Shown: in pieces, positions 1 through 6,880 of the stretch | How the letters are laid out: each line of letters starts with the position of its first letter | Position numbering within the stretch: position 1 is the stretch's first letter | NCBI GenBank assembly: GCA_037968575.1 | Contig: JBBKVR010000108.1 | Location: forward strand, 1-13,295 | DNA from: UBA2137 sp037968575 | GTDB lineage: Bacteria; Pseudomonadota; Alphaproteobacteria; Micavibrionales; Micavibrionaceae | Length of the DNA: 13,295 bases | Direction of reading: 5' to 3' | Notes under the pieces: generated by a model | The model's database searches: none | What the model saw: only the letters and a program-made list of their open reading frames with translations | Told to the model about the DNA's origin: nothing | Position numbers and translations under genes: made by a program

Positions 1-309
1 TCTAAAAATATTATTCCTGCCATTCGTAAGGAAGACAAACTTCGCGAGCAAAGCAACATGTCACCCGTTCACCGCCATATTGGGCTTTATGCCTACCGCA
101 GAACATCACTGGAAAAATATGTAACTTTTGATGAGGGAGTATACGAAAAACTCGAAGGCCTAGAGCAACTTCGTCTTCTTGAAAATGGAATGCGTATTCG
201 CGCAGTAATTGTTGATTACAAAGGTCGTCCTGCCATGTCAGGTGTGGACACACCCGATGATTTGGAACGTGCGGAAGCTCTTCTCAAACAATATGATGAG
301 GCCGCATAA
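1..309 (+). CDS. kdsB: 3-deoxy-manno-octulosonate cytidylyltransferase, C-terminal part (5' end outside window)
   Basis: Partial gene. The open frame runs from base 1 to TAA at 307-309, giving the last 102 residues of a protein usually about 250 long. KdsB couples CTP and Kdo to make CMP-Kdo in the cytoplasm, the activated sugar for the LPS inner core. The visible part contains the characteristic C-terminal blocks: a VHRHIGLYAYRR segment, a LEQLRLLENGMRI segment and the GVDTPDDLERAE ending, all closely matching the family. The ATG at 58 is internal and is not the start, because the frame stays open and family-like upstream of it (IRKEDKLREQSNM). The next gene begins directly after the stop codon, so the two are very likely co-transcribed. 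Identity is confident; only the truncation at the window edge limits it. Confidence 0.93.
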   Translation, partial: SKNIIPAIRKEDKLREQSNMSPVHRHIGLYAYRRTSLEKYVTFDEGVYEKLEGLEQLRLLENGMRIRAVIVDYKGRPAMSGVDTPDDLERAEALLKQYDEAA

Positions 310-969
310 ATGGCAAAGACGACTCTTCTTATTGCTCGCCACGGCAATACATTCACACCTGAGCAAACACCGACACGAGTTGGCGCGCACACTGATCTCT
401 CTCTTGTTCCTTCGGGACAAGAACAAGCCCAGTTTTTAGGGCAGTATTTAACCCAAGAAAATCTTGTACCTAACGTTATTTTTACATCTCACCTCAAGCG
501 CACTTATGAAATGGCTAATATTGCTTGCACTGAAATAGGACAAAAAATACCAACTGAGCGCACAGAGGTTTTTAATGAAATAGATTATGGCCCTGATGAA
601 AATAAAACAGAAGACGAAGTCATTGCTCGTCTTGGCAAACAGCCGCTTAAAGATTGGGATGAAAAAGGACTTGTGCCCAATGGTTGGAAGGTTGACCCAC
701 AAGCCATCATTCAACGGTGGCAAGATTTTGCTAAAGAAATAGAAAGAGATTACGAAGGACAGACTGTTCTTGTGATTACTTCTAATGGTGTCGCACGTTT
801 TGCTCCACATCTCACAGGTGACTTCTATGGTTTCCGTGAAAATAACGCGATTAAAATTTCAACAGGCGCGCTTTGTATTTTCGAAAAAGAAAGCTCGGAC
901 AATTTTTGGACAATCACCAACTGGAATATAAAACCGAAAAAAGTCTTAGAAGAGACTATAGTCACATAG
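310..969 (+). CDS. Histidine phosphatase superfamily protein (phosphoglycerate-mutase-like), second catalytic His absent
   Basis: A 219-residue cytoplasmic protein of the branch-1 histidine phosphatase fold. The N-terminal strand is followed by the ARHGNT motif (R10, H11, G12), where H11 is the phospho-accepting histidine. An SHLKRTYEMA segment (60-69) matches the usual S-x-L-x-R-A-x-x-T-A block, and E90 in FNEIDYG sits where the proton-donor acid is expected. In the C-terminal half, where the family normally has SHGG-V-x-R, this protein reads TSNGVAR (157-163), so the second catalytic histidine appears to be missing. Activity and substrate are therefore uncertain. The ATG follows the kdsB TAA with no gap, and a GAGG at 298-301 inside kdsB can serve as ribosome binding site. 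Linkage to kdsB suggests, but does not prove, a role in sugar-phosphate or envelope metabolism. Confidence 0.8.
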   Translation: MAKTTLLIARHGNTFTPEQTPTRVGAHTDLSLVPSGQEQAQFLGQYLTQENLVPNVIFTSHLKRTYEMANIACTEIGQKIPTERTEVFNEIDYGPDENKTEDEVIARLGKQPLKDWDEKGLVPNGWKVDPQAIIQRWQDFAKEIERDYEGQTVLVITSNGVARFAPHLTGDFYGFRENNAIKISTGALCIFEKESSDNFWTITNWNIKPKKVLEETIVT

Positions 970-983
970 ACATTCATCCTCAC

Positions 984-1001
984 CTCACTTATCTTAGTGA
1001 G
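984..1001 (+). promoter_or_regulatory. Short hairpin against the yejB start codon
   Basis: The 34-base gap between the phosphatase stop and yejB holds a perfect 6-bp stem, CTCACT (984-989) and AGTGAG (996-1001), with loop TATCTT. Its 3' arm contains the only Shine-Dalgarno-like bases before yejB (GTGAG), and the arm ends two bases before the ATG at 1004. There is no T-run after it, so it is not a classic terminator. It could slow translation of yejB or be fortuitous. Confidence 0.4.
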
Positions 1002-1003
1002 AT

Positions 1004-2107
1004 ATGTTCAATTATATCCTCAAACGTTTGCTTTTAATGATACCGACTTTGCTCGGAATTATGCTTGTATCGTTTGTTGTTATTCAATTTGTTCCCGGTG
1101 GTCCTGTTGAACGAATGATTGCCGAACTCCAAGGCCACGGCACAAGTGCAACATCACGATTTGCTGGTGGCGGTGGTGAAGCTGGTGGCAATATTACCCA
1201 AAGTGCGACAACAGGTGCGCAAGGTGGCTATCGTGGTGCACAAGGATTAGACCCTGAATTTGTAGCGGAATTAGAAGCTATGTACGGTTTTGATAAACCT
1301 GCCTATGAACGCTTCTATATCATGGTCAAAAATTACCTTCAATTTGATTTGGGGGAGAGTTATTACCGCGACATTGATGTTATTGATTTGGTAATTGAGA
1401 AGATGCCCGTTTCTATATCTTTAGGGCTTTGGTCAACACTCATCATTTATCTGATTTCGATTCCATTGGGTATTAAAAAGGCGGTTCGCGATGGGCAGAG
1501 TTTCGATATCTGGAGCTCGGCAGTCATCTTCGTTGGTTATGCTATTCCAGCGTTCATGTTTGCCATTCTTCTCATCATTCTTTTTGCAGGAGGGCGTTAC
1601 TTTGATTTTTTCCCATTACGCGGATTAACATCAGACGGTTGGAACGATTTTCCACTCTGGAAACAAATTGCTGATTATGCGTGGCACATGATTCTTCCAA
1701 CTGCTGCAATGGTGATTAGTGGTTTTGCCTCCCTCACTATGCTCACCAAAAATTCATTTTTGGATGAGGTGAACAAACAATATGTTTTGACCGCGCGTGC
1801 AAAAGGTCTCTCCGAGAAACAGGTTCTTTATAAGCATGTTTTTAGAAATGCGATGCTCATTGTGATTGCAGGATTTCCTGCTGCCTTCCTCCATATCTTC
1901 TTTACTGGTTCGCTTTTGATTGAGGTGATTTTCTCTCTCGACGGGCTTGGATTACTTGGATATGAGTCAATTATTAACCGAGATTACCCTGTTGTACTCG
2001 GAACACTTTACATTTATGCCCTTATTGGCTTGGTTATGACATTAATACGCGACGTAGTGTATGTTATTGTTGATCCCCGCATCTCATTTGAGGGGCAAAA
2101 GACATGA
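1004..2107 (+). CDS. yejB: Microcin C/peptide ABC transporter permease YejB
   Basis: A 367-residue inner-membrane permease, the first of the two channel subunits of the YejABEF peptide importer (known in enterobacteria to take up microcin C and other peptides). The N-terminus MFNYILKRLLLMIPTL is the standard start of DppB/OppB/YejB permeases and forms the first membrane segment. It is followed by the FVPGGPVE motif. A Gly-rich periplasmic stretch (about residues 44-80) leading into YRGAQGLDPEFV is specific to YejB rather than DppB. The remaining membrane segments lie in the C-terminal two thirds, with the LTARAKGLSEKQVLYKHVFRNA block (EAA loop) that docks on the ATPase. The stop codon overlaps the start of yejE (ATGA). 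The Shine-Dalgarno is poor and lies in a hairpin. The binding protein gene yejA is not in the window. Confidence 0.93.
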   Translation: MFNYILKRLLLMIPTLLGIMLVSFVVIQFVPGGPVERMIAELQGHGTSATSRFAGGGGEAGGNITQSATTGAQGGYRGAQGLDPEFVAELEAMYGFDKPAYERFYIMVKNYLQFDLGESYYRDIDVIDLVIEKMPVSISLGLWSTLIIYLISIPLGIKKAVRDGQSFDIWSSAVIFVGYAIPAFMFAILLIILFAGGRYFDFFPLRGLTSDGWNDFPLWKQIADYAWHMILPTAAMVISGFASLTMLTKNSFLDEVNKQYVLTARAKGLSEKQVLYKHVFRNAMLIVIAGFPAAFLHIFFTGSLLIEVIFSLDGLGLLGYESIINRDYPVVLGTLYIYALIGLVMTLIRDVVYVIVDPRISFEGQKT

Positions 2108-3138
2108 CTCTCACCCCTTTAACGCAACGACGGCTATCACAATTCAGGGCCAACAAACGTGGTCACTGGTCATTCTGGATTTTCCTTGTGCTGTTTATTA
2201 TTTGCATGGGCGCCGAATTTGTATCCAACGACAAACCGTTACTTGTCTCCTATGAAGGCAAAATTCACGCACCTGTTTTTAAAACTTACCCCGAAACATA
2301 TTGGGGCGGAGATTTCCTAACTGAGACAGATTACCGCGATCATTATGTTCAGGAACTTATTAATGAGAAAGGCTGGATGCTTTGGCCGCCTATTCGTTTC
2401 TCATATGACACAATCAATTATGATTTACCAACACCTGCACCATCCGCTCCCACTGCAGAAAATATTTTAGGAACAGATGATCAAGGACGCGATGTTGCTG
2501 CGCGTATTATTTATGGATTCCGGCTTTCTGTTTTATTTGGATTAGCGCTTACGATTGTAAGCTCTATCATTGGAGTATTTATGGGTGCTATTCAGGGTTA
2601 TTATGGCGGAAAACTCGACCTTACATTACAACGCGTGATTGAAGTTTGGTCATCACTCCCGAGCCTTTACATTTTGATTATCTTTTCAGCACTTTTCGTT
2701 CCTGGTTTTTGGACGTTACTTCTTATCCTCCTCCTCTTTTCATGGGTGTCATTGGTTGATGTTGTGCGAGCAGAATTCTTGCGTGCCCGCAGTTTTGATT
2801 ATGTGCGCGCCGCCAATGCTCTTGGTGTGTCCAACCCGCTTATTATGTGGCGCCACGTTTTACCAAACGCAATGGTTGCTACAATGACATTTATGCCATT
2901 TATTTTAACAGGTTCTATTACTGCTCTTACCTCTCTTGATTTCTTGGGGTTAGGATTACCCCCTGGCTCTGCTTCTCTTGGCGAGTTACTAGCGCAAGGA
3001 AAAAATAATTTACAAGCTCCATGGCTTGGCTTTACAGCATTTATTGTTCTGGCTGTTATGCTAACACTTCTCACTTTCGTTGGTGAAGCAGTACGAGATG
3101 CCTTTGACCCACGCAAAACAAATCTGGCGGAGGGTTAA
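2104..3138 (+). CDS. yejE: Microcin C/peptide ABC transporter permease YejE
   Basis: A 344-residue inner-membrane protein, the second channel subunit paired with YejB. The N-terminus has the OppC/DppC-like layout: a short cytoplasmic leader, one membrane segment (about residues 21-39), then a long periplasmic loop with YWGGDFLTETDYRD, WPPIRFSYDTINYDLP and the Pro/Ala stretch. These are hallmarks of YejE and are absent from DppC. The conserved ILGTDDQGRDVAARIIYGFR follows, then about five membrane segments with the EAA-loop block RAANALGVSNPLIMWRHVLPNA. It ends with VGEAVRDAFDPRK, typical for the family. The ATG overlaps the yejB stop by four bases and is preceded by a strong GAGGGG at 2090-2095, indicating translational coupling. 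YejF starts directly after its TAA. Confidence 0.94.
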   Translation: MTLTPLTQRRLSQFRANKRGHWSFWIFLVLFIICMGAEFVSNDKPLLVSYEGKIHAPVFKTYPETYWGGDFLTETDYRDHYVQELINEKGWMLWPPIRFSYDTINYDLPTPAPSAPTAENILGTDDQGRDVAARIIYGFRLSVLFGLALTIVSSIIGVFMGAIQGYYGGKLDLTLQRVIEVWSSLPSLYILIIFSALFVPGFWTLLLILLLFSWVSLVDVVRAEFLRARSFDYVRAANALGVSNPLIMWRHVLPNAMVATMTFMPFILTGSITALTSLDFLGLGLPPGSASLGELLAQGKNNLQAPWLGFTAFIVLAVMLTLLTFVGEAVRDAFDPRKTNLAEG

Positions 3139-4770
3139 ATGGCAAAAGCAAAAACGCCGTTACTCTCAGTTCAAAATCTGGATGTGAATTTCAGAACACC
3201 ATCAGGTATTTTTAATGCCGTAAAAGATGTCAGTTTTGATCTTCATAAAGGCGAAACACTTGCTCTTGTAGGGGAGTCAGGTTCAGGGAAATCGGTAACA
3301 GCTTTATCAGTTATGCAACTTCTCCCCTACCCCATGGCATCACACCCGAATGGAAAAATTCTATTTAATGGGCAAGAACTCATTGGGGCAGATGACAACA
3401 TCATGCGTGCCATACGTGGTGACCAGATTGGCATGATATTCCAAGAGCCACTCACCGCCTTAAATCCGCTTCATACGGTTGAAAAGCAAATCGGTGAGAT
3501 TCTTGAACTCCACAAAGGCTTAGACGGTGATGCCAAACGCAAACGCATTTTTGAGTTAATGGATTTGGTTGGGTTGGGGAATTTAAAATCTCGCCTGAAA
3601 GCCTATCCGCATGAACTCTCTGGTGGTCAGCGCCAACGTGTGATGATTGCTATGGCATTGGCCAACGATCCTGACCTCCTGATAGCCGATGAGCCAACAA
3701 CGGCACTGGACGTCACCATTCAGGCACAAATTTTGGAACTCTTAAACGACCTCAAGAAACAATTGGACATGGCGCTTCTGTTGATTACCCATGACTTAAA
3801 TGTGGTTGAGAAAATGGTTGATACCGTCTGCGTAATGAAACAAGGCGAGATAGTAGAACAGAAAAAATCAAAAACTCTATTCTCCAAACCGTCACATGAT
3901 TACACGAAAATGCTTTTGGCTGCTCAACCCAAAGGCAAGGCGGTTAAGACAAATACAAAAGCCGAAACACTTCTCAAGGGTGAAAACATCAAAGTTCATT
4001 TTCCAACTAAGAAAAACTTCTTTGGAAAGGTTCAAGAGGTTGTCAAAGCAGTTGACGATGTTTCCATCATTGTTCCCAAAGGACAGACATTGGGTGTGGT
4101 CGGTGAATCTGGTTCGGGTAAAACAACATTGGGTTTGGCATTGTTGAAACTGATTTCATCTGAGGGGAAAATCACATTTAAAGACCAAGATATTTCCGAT
4201 TATTCACGTAAACAAATGCAACCACTTCGCGAAGATATGCAGATTGTTTTTCAAGACCCTTTTGGTTCGCTGTCTCCGCGTATGAGCGTTGATCAAATTA
4301 TTGGTGAAGGATTGAAAGTTCACCGCAAAAATATGAGTGCGAAAGACCGAGATGATTTGGTGGTTGAGGCATTAAATGAAGTGCATATCAATCCTGAGAC
4401 ACGCCACCGCTATCCTCATGAATTTTCAGGTGGTCAAAGACAGCGTATTTCCGTTGCAAGGGCATTGGCTCTTAAACCTGAACTGATTGTGATGGATGAA
4501 CCCACATCGGCACTGGATATGTCCGTGCAAGCCGAGGTTGTTGATTTACTACGTGAACTCCAAACCAACCATAATTTGGCCTATATGTTTATCTCACATG
4601 ATTTACGTGTTGTGCGCGCAGTGTCACATCATATTCTAGTGATGAAAAACGGGAAGATTGTTGAGGAAGGTGATACAAACCAAATCTTTGACAAGCCAAA
4701 AATGGATTACACCAAAGACCTTATGGCTGCTGCCATTGACCTGAAAGCCAGAAATAAGAAAGTCGTTTAG
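3139..4770 (+). CDS. yejF: Microcin C/peptide ABC transporter ATP-binding protein YejF (two fused ATPase domains)
   Basis: A 543-residue cytoplasmic ATPase carrying both nucleotide-binding domains of the importer in one chain, as YejF does (about 530 residues in E. coli). Domain 1 has Walker A GESGSGKS (45-52), Q-loop FQEPLTALNP, signature LSGGQRQR (160-167), Walker B LLIADEPT and the H-loop His in ITHD. Domain 2 repeats this with GESGSGKT (322-329), FQDPFGSLSP, FSGGQRQR (429-436), LIVMDEPTSALD and ISHD. All catalytic elements look intact in both halves. The ATG comes straight after the yejE TAA with a good GGAGGG at 3129-3134. The last gene of the plus-strand unit, it ends in TAG at 4768-4770, overlapping the stop of the convergent ggt gene. 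I see no terminator between them. Confidence 0.95.
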   Translation: MAKAKTPLLSVQNLDVNFRTPSGIFNAVKDVSFDLHKGETLALVGESGSGKSVTALSVMQLLPYPMASHPNGKILFNGQELIGADDNIMRAIRGDQIGMIFQEPLTALNPLHTVEKQIGEILELHKGLDGDAKRKRIFELMDLVGLGNLKSRLKAYPHELSGGQRQRVMIAMALANDPDLLIADEPTTALDVTIQAQILELLNDLKKQLDMALLLITHDLNVVEKMVDTVCVMKQGEIVEQKKSKTLFSKPSHDYTKMLLAAQPKGKAVKTNTKAETLLKGENIKVHFPTKKNFFGKVQEVVKAVDDVSIIVPKGQTLGVVGESGSGKTTLGLALLKLISSEGKITFKDQDISDYSRKQMQPLREDMQIVFQDPFGSLSPRMSVDQIIGEGLKVHRKNMSAKDRDDLVVEALNEVHINPETRHRYPHEFSGGQRQRISVARALALKPELIVMDEPTSALDMSVQAEVVDLLRELQTNHNLAYMFISHDLRVVRAVSHHILVMKNGKIVEEGDTNQIFDKPKMDYTKDLMAAAIDLKARNKKVV

Positions 4771-6497
4771 TATCCTCTGGCAATTCCTTCGCGTCTGGGA
4801 TCGGCGACACCTTTAAGTTTAGCCTCTTTTATTTCAATAGCTGTCAGCCCACTATTCAGATCAGTGACTTCAACAGTGTGTCCTAATCGCTTCAGACTAC
4901 CACTTAAGTTTTTCAAGTCTTTTTCAAGATAGATGCTTTTATCAGTCCCAATAAAGTTCGGCATTTTGATAGCCTCTTCCAAAGAATAATCCCAATCAAG
5001 CATCGCAATAATACGACTTGCAACGTAACCAATAATATAACTTCCACCTGCTGAACCTATCAGCAAGTAAGGCTCACCTTCAGGCGTGTAAACGATAGTT
5101 GGCGCCATTGATGAGCGCGGACGCTTTCCTGGCGCGGGAGCATTAGCGATTGGTCGGCCTTCTTCGTCTTCAGGGATGAAAGAAAAGTCCGTTAATTCAT
5201 TATTGAGCAAGAAACCATTGGTCATGACACGAGAGCCAAATGCCGTCTCAATTGTTGTGGTCATGGTAATCATATTGCCGTTCTCATCGACGACAACGAT
5301 GTGTGATGTCCCCGGCACATCAGGATTTTCTCCTTCTCCCCTCTCTTCTTCCCACTCAGGTGGTTTTCCATGTAAAACCTCAGGTAAACGTTTTTTACTA
5401 TCAATTAGTTTTGCGCGATCTTGCAAATACTCTGTGTCTATTAATTTTGTACCTGGAGTTTTCACGTGGTCCGAGTCTGCCATATAGTAATTACGGTCGG
5501 CAAATGCCAAACGTGAGGCCTCAGTTATCAAATGAATGTTTCTGGAGGTTGCACCTTGGGACAAATCAAAACGCTCAAGCAATGCTAGAATTTGCAAAAG
5601 TGTTAAACCGCCAGAAGATGGCTCGCCCATAGAACAGATACGGTAGCCGCGATATCCACCACATACGGGTTCACGTTCAATGACTTTATAGCTTTCCAAA
5701 TCTTTTAAACTCAAAAACCCGGGGTTTTTAGTTCTGCGCACGGCACGCACGATATCTTTGGCAATGGCACCTTGATAAAAAGCTTCAATACCCTCGTCTT
5801 GGAGATTTTCCAATGTTCTTTGATAGGATTTATTTTTAAGTTCCTCACCTGCTTGAATGTTATTTCCGTAGGGAAAGAAATATTCCAGCGTATTTTTGGA
5901 CGCACCTAAGTCTTCAAAAGCTTCATCGGCCATTTTTGCCAAACGCGGCGAAATCTCAAATCCTCTCCTAGCAAGTTTTATTGCTGGCTCAAAAAGCTCT
6001 TCCCATTCCAACTTGCCGTGTTTTTCATGTAGGGTTTTTAGGAGTGCGGGCGTTCCAGGTGTTCCCACCGAGCGCCCACCTATCGCGCCATCATAAAATC
6101 CAAGTGGTTTGCCGTTACTTCTCAAGAATAATTCAGATGTTATTTCCATCGGTGCGGTTTCACGCGCATCATAGCTGGTTAAATGTCCATCTTCAGCGTT
6201 TCTATAAAGCGCAAATGCTCCGCCCCCTAAACCAGATGATTGTGGCTCAACAAGGCCAAGAACCAACTGAGCCGCAATGGCTGCATCGGCAGCACTTCCG
6301 CCTTTCTGGAGAATGCTCTGAGCAGCATATGTTGCCAATGGATGGGCTGTCACAACCATTGCCTTTTCTTCTGTTCTGACAGAGAGGGTTTGTGTGCCTG
6401 TAGCAATTTCTGGTTGTGGACGTTCAACATCTCGTGCGTGAGAATCACTGACAAGCACTACAAAGATGGCGAAAGTTAGGTAAATAAGGTGTTTCAT
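4767..6497 (-). CDS. ggt: Gamma-glutamyltransferase (glutathione hydrolase) proenzyme, exported
   Basis: A 576-residue periplasmic Ntn-hydrolase that removes or transfers the gamma-glutamyl group of glutathione and related peptides. Residues 1-21 form a Sec signal peptide with a hydrophobic core and a likely cleavage after SHA. Family blocks include EPQSSGLGGGAF (84-95), R112 in DARETAPM (substrate carboxylate binding) and the autocleavage site before T397 in GTSH, the expected N-terminal nucleophile of the small subunit. LNNELTDFS (431-439), RSSMAPT (S462, S463) and GSAGGS (481-486, oxyanion glycines) also match. All catalytic residues appear present and the length is normal. No Shine-Dalgarno precedes the ATG. 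It is transcribed against yejF and its 3' end overlaps yejF by four bases. A role in peptide scavenging alongside YejBEF is plausible but inferred from position only. Confidence 0.94.
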   Translation of the reverse strand: MKHLIYLTFAIFVVLVSDSHARDVERPQPEIATGTQTLSVRTEEKAMVVTAHPLATYAAQSILQKGGSAADAAIAAQLVLGLVEPQSSGLGGGAFALYRNAEDGHLTSYDARETAPMEITSELFLRSNGKPLGFYDGAIGGRSVGTPGTPALLKTLHEKHGKLEWEELFEPAIKLARRGFEISPRLAKMADEAFEDLGASKNTLEYFFPYGNNIQAGEELKNKSYQRTLENLQDEGIEAFYQGAIAKDIVRAVRRTKNPGFLSLKDLESYKVIEREPVCGGYRGYRICSMGEPSSGGLTLLQILALLERFDLSQGATSRNIHLITEASRLAFADRNYYMADSDHVKTPGTKLIDTEYLQDRAKLIDSKKRLPEVLHGKPPEWEEERGEGENPDVPGTSHIVVVDENGNMITMTTTIETAFGSRVMTNGFLLNNELTDFSFIPEDEEGRPIANAPAPGKRPRSSMAPTIVYTPEGEPYLLIGSAGGSYIIGYVASRIIAMLDWDYSLEEAIKMPNFIGTDKSIYLEKDLKNLSGSLKRLGHTVEVTDLNSGLTAIEIKEAKLKGVADPRREGIARGY

Positions 6498-6536
6498 GCT
6501 ATATTTAATACATTCGTTTTTGTAATTAAGACTTGC

Positions 6537-6563
6537 ATTCCTTATGCGCTAAGGCTAAGGAAT
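6537..6563 (+). promoter_or_regulatory. Alternative stem-loops upstream of rpsU
   Basis: In the gap between divergent ggt and rpsU, ATTCCTTA (6537-6544) is a perfect inverted repeat of TAAGGAAT (6556-6563). The same left arm can instead pair CCTTA (6540-6544) with a nearer TAAGG (6550-6554), because the right side holds a tandem GCTAAGG repeat. The two stem-loops exclude each other. They lie 50-77 bases before the rpsU start. No U-run follows either one. It could be a leader control element or an operator, and I cannot tell which strand is relevant. No confident promoter was found in this gap. Confidence 0.4.
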
Positions 6564-6613
6564 ACAGACTTTTTGTATTAATATCTAGAGACTTCCGAAA
6601 GGGGTGATTTTTT

Positions 6614-6820
6614 TTGGTCAGCGTTAATGTAAGAGACGGTAATGTAGAGCAAGCTCTACGCGTCTTGAAAAAGAAAATGCAACGTGAAGGTATCTTCCGC
6701 GAAATGAAAATGCGGAAAGATTTTGAAAAACCTTCAGAAAAGCGTAAGCGCGAGAAGGCTGAGGCCGTTCGTCGTACACGCAAGCTAGACCGCAAACGTC
6801 GCGAAAAAGACGGATTTTAG
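6614..6820 (+). CDS. rpsU: 30S ribosomal protein S21
   Basis: A 68-residue, very basic ribosomal protein of the small subunit, which sits near the anti-Shine-Dalgarno end of 16S rRNA and helps initiation. The sequence shows the standard S21 layout: VNVRDGNVEQALRVLKKKMQREGIFREMK, then the FEKPSEKRKREKAEAVRR segment and a Lys/Arg-rich tail, which is the longer form usual in Alphaproteobacteria. The family start (M-x-x-V-x-VRD) aligns with a TTG at 6614 and there is no in-frame ATG or GTG nearby, so TTG is the likely initiator. A GGGGTG at 6601-6606 is a suitable ribosome binding site. The TTG overlaps a run of eight T (6608-6615). The gene stands alone, ending in TAG followed by a strong terminator. 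Confidence 0.93.
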   Translation: MVSVNVRDGNVEQALRVLKKKMQREGIFREMKMRKDFEKPSEKRKREKAEAVRRTRKLDRKRREKDGF

Positions 6821-6856
6821 ATCCTGAATTTCGAGTTTAAATTACCCTTTTGAATG

Positions 6857-6880
6857 AAGCCGCTTTAATAGCGGCTTTTT
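6857..6880 (+). terminator. Rho-independent terminator of rpsU
   Basis: The stem AAGCCGC (6857-6863) pairs perfectly with GCGGCTT (6871-6877) around loop TTTAATA, and the T-run at 6876-6880 follows. This is a textbook intrinsic terminator 37 bases after the rpsU stop. It also lies just beyond the stop of the convergent MATE gene (6881). In that direction the downstream bases are TTCATTC, a poor U-tract, so it may be only weakly bidirectional. Confidence 0.9.

Noticed and set aside
448..810. A 120-residue minus-strand open frame inside the phosphatase gene
   Set aside because: It is fully antisense to a gene with recognisable family motifs, has no ribosome binding site and no familiar protein pattern.
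3139..4770. The repeated Walker and signature motifs as a possible tandem gene duplication or fusion artefact
   Set aside because: Two ATPase domains in one chain are the normal form of YejF.
6526..6795. An 89-residue minus-strand frame over rpsU
   Set aside because: It is the basic, serine/arginine-rich shadow of the S21 coding sequence.
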